A program made the translations under genes and the position numbers. Below are positions 24,014 to 28,682 of a stretch of DNA of 28,682 bases, piece after piece. The stretch's first letter is position 1; the number at the start of each line of letters is the position of its first letter. The stretch covers positions 1-28,682 of the forward strand of contig CAKVDS010000030.1 in NCBI GenBank assembly GCA_934726455.1, in the 5' to 3' direction. A model generated the notes under the pieces. It was not told the origin of the DNA. It saw only the letters and a program-made list of their open reading frames with translations, and did no database searches. The stretch comes from an uncultured Bacteroidales bacterium. Its GTDB lineage: Bacteria > Bacteroidota > Bacteroidia > Bacteroidales > UBA932.

Positions 24014-26728
24014 ATGACTTTATTTTTAATAAAAAATTTATTTTTGCGAAAACTGATCAGATTGAAAACAGCCGTGTCGAGTCAATTCAAATATCTGTTG
24101 ACCATTGTGTCATTGTTTGCGGCCGCCTGTCTGCTGCGGCCGGCTTATGCGCAGAGCACACGTTATGATGTGGGCGGTACTGTGAGGGATGCCGCCACCG
24201 GCGAGCCGCTTGCCGGGGCCGTCGTGAACATAGACGAACTGTGGGCGGTCACGGAAGCTGACGGCCGCTTCACCGTGGAGAGGGTGGGGACCGGGAAGTG
24301 CACTCTCAAAGTCTCTCTTCTTGGTTATGTGGATGTGACGATTCCCCTTGATGTCAAGGGAGAAGTCAAGAACCTGGAAATAAAGATGCAGGTAAGCACC
24401 CTGGCGCTCAAGGAGGTGGTGGTCACGGCGCAGCGTCCGCAGGAAGGCACAGGGACCACGCATAATGTGGGGCGCGATGCTCTCAACCAGTTGCAGTTGA
24501 GCAATATGACAGATATGACGGCTCTGCTGCCGGGCGGCAAGACCTCCAATCCGGACCTTACATCGTCGGGCAGTTTCTCAATACGTTCCGCAGGTGCGGC
24601 CGCCGGCAATGCCGCCTTTTCCACTGCTGTGGAGGTGGACGGCGTGCGGCTCGGCAACAATGCGGCGTTCGGGCAGATGTCGGGCGTGGACACCAGAAGC
24701 GTGGCGGTGGACAATGTGGAATCCGTGGAGGTGATTTCCGGCGTCCCTTCGGCTGAATACGGAGACCTCGGTTCAGGGATGGTCAGAATCCATACCAAGC
24801 GTGGGCGTACACCTCTCAATGTCGCTTTCACGGTGAATCCGAGGACATGGCAGACCTCAGTGTCCAAGGGCATAGGGATTCCGCATGACGGGGGAGTGCT
24901 CAACCTCAGCGCCGAATGGGCAAGGGCAACTAAAAAGCTTACTTCGCCGTACGAGTCATATACGCGGCGCGGCCTCGGGCTCACATACTCCAATACTTTC
25001 GCCAAGGTGCTGCGCTTCGAGGCCGGGGTCAACGGCAATCTGGGCGGGATGGACAGCAAGGACGACCCGGACGCTTTCGTGGGAGAGTATTCCAAGGTGC
25101 GGGACAACACATTGAGAGCCAACACTTCACTGACATGGCTGCTCAACCGTCCGTGGGTGACCAACCTCAAGGCGGATGCATTTGTCAACTACGAAGACAA
25201 CCTCTCGCACTATCACAAATATAATTCTTCCGCATCGCAGCTTCCGGCCGTACATTCAGAGGAGGAAGGGTATAACTACGCGACACTGCTTCCTTCCGGA
25301 AAATACTTTTCGGACCAGATGACAGACTCCCGCGAACTGGACTACGGGGCATCATTCAAGTATTCGCTCGTGAACCGGTGGGACGGGTATAAGAGTTCGC
25401 TCAAGGCCGGAGTGCAGTGGAAGGCCAACGGCAACGTGGGGGAAGGGGAGTATTATCAGGATCCGGCCCTTGCGGCTGACGGCTACCGCCCGCGTCCATA
25501 TAGGGATTATCCGTTCATGCACAGCGTTTCCCCTTACATAGAGGAAGACTTCACCTTCCCGTTCGGGCTTGAGATTACGGCCGGACTGCGCATGGACAAT
25601 GTCATTGTCAAGGGTTCGGCCTACAACAATGTCCGTTCTCTGTCTCCGCGTCTCAATGTCAAGTGGCAGATAACCAAGGATTTTGCCGTCCGCGGCGGCT
25701 GGGGAGTTGCGGAGAAGCTCCCGTCTTTCTATATCCTGTATCCGAAGCAGGAGTACAGGGATATCCTTGTGGGAAGCGGCTACGGGCAGGACGGGCAGCT
25801 CTATTACAAGTACTACACGATACCGTACAAGATCGAGTACAACCCGAATCTGAAATGGCAGCGCAATGAGAACGCCGAAATAGGCATCGACGCCACGGTT
25901 CTGGGGACGGACATATCGCTTGTAGGATTCAGCAATGTGACCCGGAACCCGTATGATTTCACCAACAATTACTCCGTTGTGGAACTTGAGCGGGACGGGG
26001 TGACCGACCGCACTTTTGTGGCCACGCGCCGCCAGGACAACGGCGCCCCTGTCTACAGGGCCGGAGCCGAACTCACTGCCGATTTCCCGGAGATAAGGCC
26101 TCTGCGCACCTCGTTGAGACTGGATGCATCATACAACTGGTCCAAGACAGATGATGCCGGGCTGTACTATTATTACAACAACGGCTGGTCGCATACCTCC
26201 ATCGCCGGGCGCTCTTACCAGTATGTGGGTGTGTATGCCAACGGCGGAAACTCCAACCTGATGATAAGGGGCAAGGTCTCACGCTCGCTCGACGCCAACC
26301 TCACGGCGATAACCCACATCCCTGAAGCGCGGCTCGTGATCACCTGCCGCATAGAGGCTTCCATATTCTCCCGTTCCATGAACATCCCGACCGGAGGGGA
26401 GGATGTCCTGTATCCTGTGGCATATCTTGATGTCGAGGATGAGACTCCGGTGCTCCATCCGTTCACGGACGAGATGAAAAATGATCCGGATTTCCGCGAC
26501 CTGCTCATAAAGCCGAACAACGACTACCTCTTCAAGCTCGACGGATACGGGGCTTACGCCTCGGCCAATCTTAATGTGACCAAGGAGATGGGCGACCACT
26601 TCAGCCTCTCTTTCTTTGCCAACAACTTCACGAATTCACGGCCCTATGTAGTGTCTATGGCCACTGGAGTGGGGGCCATATTCACTCCGGCATTCTATTA
26701 CGGGCTGACATGCAGAATCAAATTATGA
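24014..26728 (+). CDS. TonB-dependent outer-membrane receptor with carboxypeptidase-like domain
   Basis: This 904-residue open frame encodes a TonB-dependent receptor. The signal peptide core is LLTIVSLFAAACLLRPAYAQ (about 28-47). A carboxypeptidase-D-like sandwich (50-130) follows, then KEVVVTAQRP, a plug (about 140-255) with NVESVEVISGVPSAEYGDLGSG, and a barrel ending in YGLTCRIKL. It is shorter than SusC proteins and has no SusD partner; instead it is followed by DUF4876- and DUF6850-type genes, a recurring Bacteroidota set of unknown cargo. A TATTTTTG element lies inside the first codons (24039-24046), so the real start may be a later one such as GTG 24074, which leaves a normal signal peptide. 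Its stop overlaps the next gene's ATG. Confidence 0.88.
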   Translation: MTLFLIKNLFLRKLIRLKTAVSSQFKYLLTIVSLFAAACLLRPAYAQSTRYDVGGTVRDAATGEPLAGAVVNIDELWAVTEADGRFTVERVGTGKCTLKVSLLGYVDVTIPLDVKGEVKNLEIKMQVSTLALKEVVVTAQRPQEGTGTTHNVGRDALNQLQLSNMTDMTALLPGGKTSNPDLTSSGSFSIRSAGAAAGNAAFSTAVEVDGVRLGNNAAFGQMSGVDTRSVAVDNVESVEVISGVPSAEYGDLGSGMVRIHTKRGRTPLNVAFTVNPRTWQTSVSKGIGIPHDGGVLNLSAEWARATKKLTSPYESYTRRGLGLTYSNTFAKVLRFEAGVNGNLGGMDSKDDPDAFVGEYSKVRDNTLRANTSLTWLLNRPWVTNLKADAFVNYEDNLSHYHKYNSSASQLPAVHSEEEGYNYATLLPSGKYFSDQMTDSRELDYGASFKYSLVNRWDGYKSSLKAGVQWKANGNVGEGEYYQDPALAADGYRPRPYRDYPFMHSVSPYIEEDFTFPFGLEITAGLRMDNVIVKGSAYNNVRSLSPRLNVKWQITKDFAVRGGWGVAEKLPSFYILYPKQEYRDILVGSGYGQDGQLYYKYYTIPYKIEYNPNLKWQRNENAEIGIDATVLGTDISLVGFSNVTRNPYDFTNNYSVVELERDGVTDRTFVATRRQDNGAPVYRAGAELTADFPEIRPLRTSLRLDASYNWSKTDDAGLYYYYNNGWSHTSIAGRSYQYVGVYANGGNSNLMIRGKVSRSLDANLTAITHIPEARLVITCRIEASIFSRSMNIPTGGEDVLYPVAYLDVEDETPVLHPFTDEMKNDPDFRDLLIKPNNDYLFKLDGYGAYASANLNVTKEMGDHFSLSFFANNFTNSRPYVVSMATGVGAIFTPAFYYGLTCRIKL
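24039..24046 (+). promoter_or_regulatory. Candidate -7 promoter element of the TonB receptor operon
   Basis: TATTTTTG matches TAnnTTTG and lies in the very AT-rich stretch 24011-24046. The -33 region 19-20 bp upstream is TTTA-like, not TTTG. If used, it places the transcript start downstream of ATG 24014 and favours a later start codon. Confidence 0.4.
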
Positions 26729-27927
26729 AGAAGATACTGATACTTCTGGCGGCGCTGCCGCTGCTGCTTCCCTCATGTATGGATCTCACCGGAGAGAATC
26801 CTTACGAGGCTGATCTTCAGACCCTTTCCTTCCGGCTGGTGCTGCCTTCGTCATATCAGGGCGAAGACTTGTCAGGTGTCAAGATAGAGGTGTCGAATGT
26901 CAACGACAACTCCTCCTATACGGCGGAGAGCGACAGGGAGGGACTGGCCACACTGTCACTGCCTTGCGGCCTGTACAGGGCCACGGCATCCGCACAGATA
27001 TCCGACTACCGCTTCAACGCGTCCAAGGGCGGGATTATCCTCGGTGGAGGGGAGGTGTCTGTGGAGCTGTCTCTCAAGGCAAGCCGCTCGGGCGACATCC
27101 TCATAAAGGAGATCTACTGCGGCGGCTGCATGAAACTTCCGCAGGAAGGGACATATCAGTCAGACAGTTACGTGATATTGCACAATAACGCGGATCATAC
27201 TGTCTATCTGGACAGTTTATGTTTCGGGACACTTGCTCCGTACAACTCCAATTCGGCGGCCGTGTGGGATGAGGAAATAGATTTCAGCCCTGTCATCCAG
27301 GCCGTTTGGCAGTTTCCGGGAGACGGGAAGAGCTTCCCGCTGGAGAAGGGGCAGGATGCGATACTTGCCATTATGGGGGCAATTGACCACACGGCCCAAT
27401 ATCCTCTGTCTGTGAATCTCAACCGCAGCGATGTCTTCGCCTGCTACAGCCCGACGTATTTCCCGAATGTGAGATATCATCCGGCTCCCGGGGACAAGGT
27501 GAGGCGCGACCACTACATGAACGTGGTCATCAAGACAGGGCAGTCCAACGCCTATGCGTTTTCAATCAACTCTCCTGCCGTGGTGCTTTTCAGGGCCGAG
27601 GGGCAGACGATACAGGAGTTTGTCTCCGGAAGCGACAACGTCATATACCTTCCCGGCAGTTCCAAGGACAGGGTTGTCTGTGTGCCGAACGAGTGGGTGA
27701 TCGACGGGGTCGAGGTGTTCAACGGCCAGTCATCGGCCAACAAGAAACGCATGAACTCATCCATTGACGCATCTTATGTGACCCTGTCCAACGTCCACGA
27801 GGGCAGGACCCTCATGCGCAAGGTCAATGAGAGCCGGACGGCGGAACTCGGATATGAGGTACTGGTGGATACAAACAATAGCGGATATGATTTCTATGAG
27901 CGTGAGTCACAGTCAATCAAGGAGTAA
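26725..27927 (+). CDS. DUF4876-type lipoprotein
   Basis: This is a 400-residue predicted lipoprotein. I start it at ATG 26725, which overlaps the receptor stop (ATGA) and gives the clean signal MKKILILLAALPLLLPSC with lipid attachment at Cys18; the open frame itself extends to 26710. Residues 35-130 look like a carboxypeptidase/collagen-binding-like beta sandwich (VKIEVSNVNDNS and GLATLSLPCGLYRATAS). The remainder (IKEIYCGGC ... SYVILHNN) has the lamin-tail-like pattern typical of DUF4876. Function is unknown. It is probably a surface or periplasmic partner of the receptor, since the three genes overlap in one operon. Confidence 0.75.
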   Translation: MKKILILLAALPLLLPSCMDLTGENPYEADLQTLSFRLVLPSSYQGEDLSGVKIEVSNVNDNSSYTAESDREGLATLSLPCGLYRATASAQISDYRFNASKGGIILGGGEVSVELSLKASRSGDILIKEIYCGGCMKLPQEGTYQSDSYVILHNNADHTVYLDSLCFGTLAPYNSNSAAVWDEEIDFSPVIQAVWQFPGDGKSFPLEKGQDAILAIMGAIDHTAQYPLSVNLNRSDVFACYSPTYFPNVRYHPAPGDKVRRDHYMNVVIKTGQSNAYAFSINSPAVVLFRAEGQTIQEFVSGSDNVIYLPGSSKDRVVCVPNEWVIDGVEVFNGQSSANKKRMNSSIDASYVTLSNVHEGRTLMRKVNESRTAELGYEVLVDTNNSGYDFYERESQSIKE

Positions 27928-28682
27928 TCTTCGTCGTCTGGCCCTTTGTGCGGCAGGGGTGTGCCTGGGCCTTGTGGCGGGGGCGCAGTCCCGTTATGAG
28001 ACGCTCGTCCGGGTCAATCCATGGAATTCGGGGGTCAATGCCGCAGGCATGCGACAGGACAGCACCTCATTCTCGAACGCCGAGATTGGAGGGGTGTACC
28101 GCAGCGGGGACTTCCGGAGCCTGGATGATGCCGCGTCCGAGTGGGCGGCCTCCGCGCGGGCAAGGACGGTGACGCATCTTGAGAAGTTCTCGATGCGCGG
28201 CGCTTTCTCTTTTGAAGACAGGGAAGCGTATGACGCCTGCGGATCGATGATGATGGGCAGCGGGAAGTTTCCAGTGGATGTGCTTGAGTTTACGCCAGGG
28301 CGCAAGACATACCAGACATACAATATGTACGGGGCGATTTCTGTGGATGTGACGCCGCGGTGGAGGGTCGGAGCCGGTCTTGATTTCACTTCGCGCAACG
28401 CGGCCAAACTCAAGGATCTGCGTTATACGGGCTATGCGCTTGACATGCGGGTGGCTCCTTCGCTGATGTACTGCGACGGGGATTTTGCGGCCGGGGTGTC
28501 CGCGATATATGAGAGAAATACGGAGACTGTCTCCGCCGAACAGATAGGGTCGGCGCAGAACGCACCGGAAGCCTTTTTTGACGAGGGCTTGTATTTGGGC
28601 AATCGGCAGGCATGGACCGGGAGCGGCACGCGGCTCAGCGAGCCGGGCGTGAGCGGCCTGCCCGTGGTGCAGGACGCTCTCG
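27896..28682 (+). CDS. DUF6850-type outer-membrane beta-barrel protein, N-terminal part
   Basis: An open frame starts at ATG 27896, overlapping the lipoprotein gene by 32 nt, and runs without a stop for 262 codons to the window edge. The N-terminus is RRLALCAAGVCLGLVAGAQS, a signal peptide cleaved near residue 31, followed by RYETLVRVNPWNSGVNAAGM. Alternating polar and aromatic strands (for example WRVGAGLDFTSRNAAKLKDL) indicate a beta-barrel. Gene order after a TonB receptor and a DUF4876 lipoprotein fits the DUF6850 group. Function is unknown; C-terminus not seen. Confidence 0.75.
   Translation, partial: MSVSHSQSRSNLRRLALCAAGVCLGLVAGAQSRYETLVRVNPWNSGVNAAGMRQDSTSFSNAEIGGVYRSGDFRSLDDAASEWAASARARTVTHLEKFSMRGAFSFEDREAYDACGSMMMGSGKFPVDVLEFTPGRKTYQTYNMYGAISVDVTPRWRVGAGLDFTSRNAAKLKDLRYTGYALDMRVAPSLMYCDGDFAAGVSAIYERNTETVSAEQIGSAQNAPEAFFDEGLYLGNRQAWTGSGTRLSEPGVSGLPVVQDAL

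Noticed and set aside
1..28682. CRISPR array, tRNA or rRNA genes
   Set aside because: No regularly spaced repeats, cloverleaf or rRNA-like stretches were seen in the intergenic DNA.

Overview
The window looks like part of a Bacteroidota chromosome, most likely order Bacteroidales. The signs are a SusC/SusD pair, an S46 dipeptidyl peptidase, GG-leader peptide export genes, Bacteroidota promoters (TTTG, 19 bp, TAnnTTTG) and double-Cys lipoprotein signals. The GC-rich core suggests a lineage such as Alistipes, but that is an inference. By eye there are two AT-richer stretches (about 1-6960 and 20890-24010) set in GC-rich core DNA, which suggests acquired DNA.

Region 1 (1-6963, + strand) is a peptide secretion locus. 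It holds the tail of an unidentified gene, a C39-peptidase ABC exporter broken by an out-of-frame deletion, a 77-residue precursor with a double-glycine leader and six cysteines, a thioredoxin-like lipoprotein, a membrane VKOR-thioredoxin fusion and an HlyD adaptor. Together they describe production, oxidative folding and export of a disulfide-rich peptide, with the exporter apparently damaged.

Region 2 (6991-8520, - strand) is an AAA ATPase with a winged helix and a PD-(D/E)XK-like C-terminus. A cluster of palindromic motifs overlaps its promoter. Region 3 (8538-13426, - strand) is a SusC/SusD outer-membrane uptake pair with a clear promoter and terminator and no carbohydrate enzymes next to it.

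Region 4 (13540-23931, - strand) appears to be one long co-directional unit: truncated IS1595-type transposase, C5 DNA methyltransferase, type II restriction endonuclease, a 1347-residue fusion of an S46 dipeptidyl peptidase with a complete M3 dipeptidyl carboxypeptidase, a membrane polyferredoxin, and nicotinate phosphoribosyltransferase (pncB), ending at a strong terminator. The restriction-modification island abuts the start codon of the fusion peptidase, so the housekeeping genes downstream may now be read from a promoter left by the insertion element. The peptidase fusion is the most unusual single gene here.

Region 5 (24014-28682, + strand) is a TonB-dependent receptor followed by an overlapping DUF4876-type lipoprotein gene and the start of a DUF6850-type outer-membrane barrel gene that runs off the end. 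No tRNA, rRNA or CRISPR array was seen.
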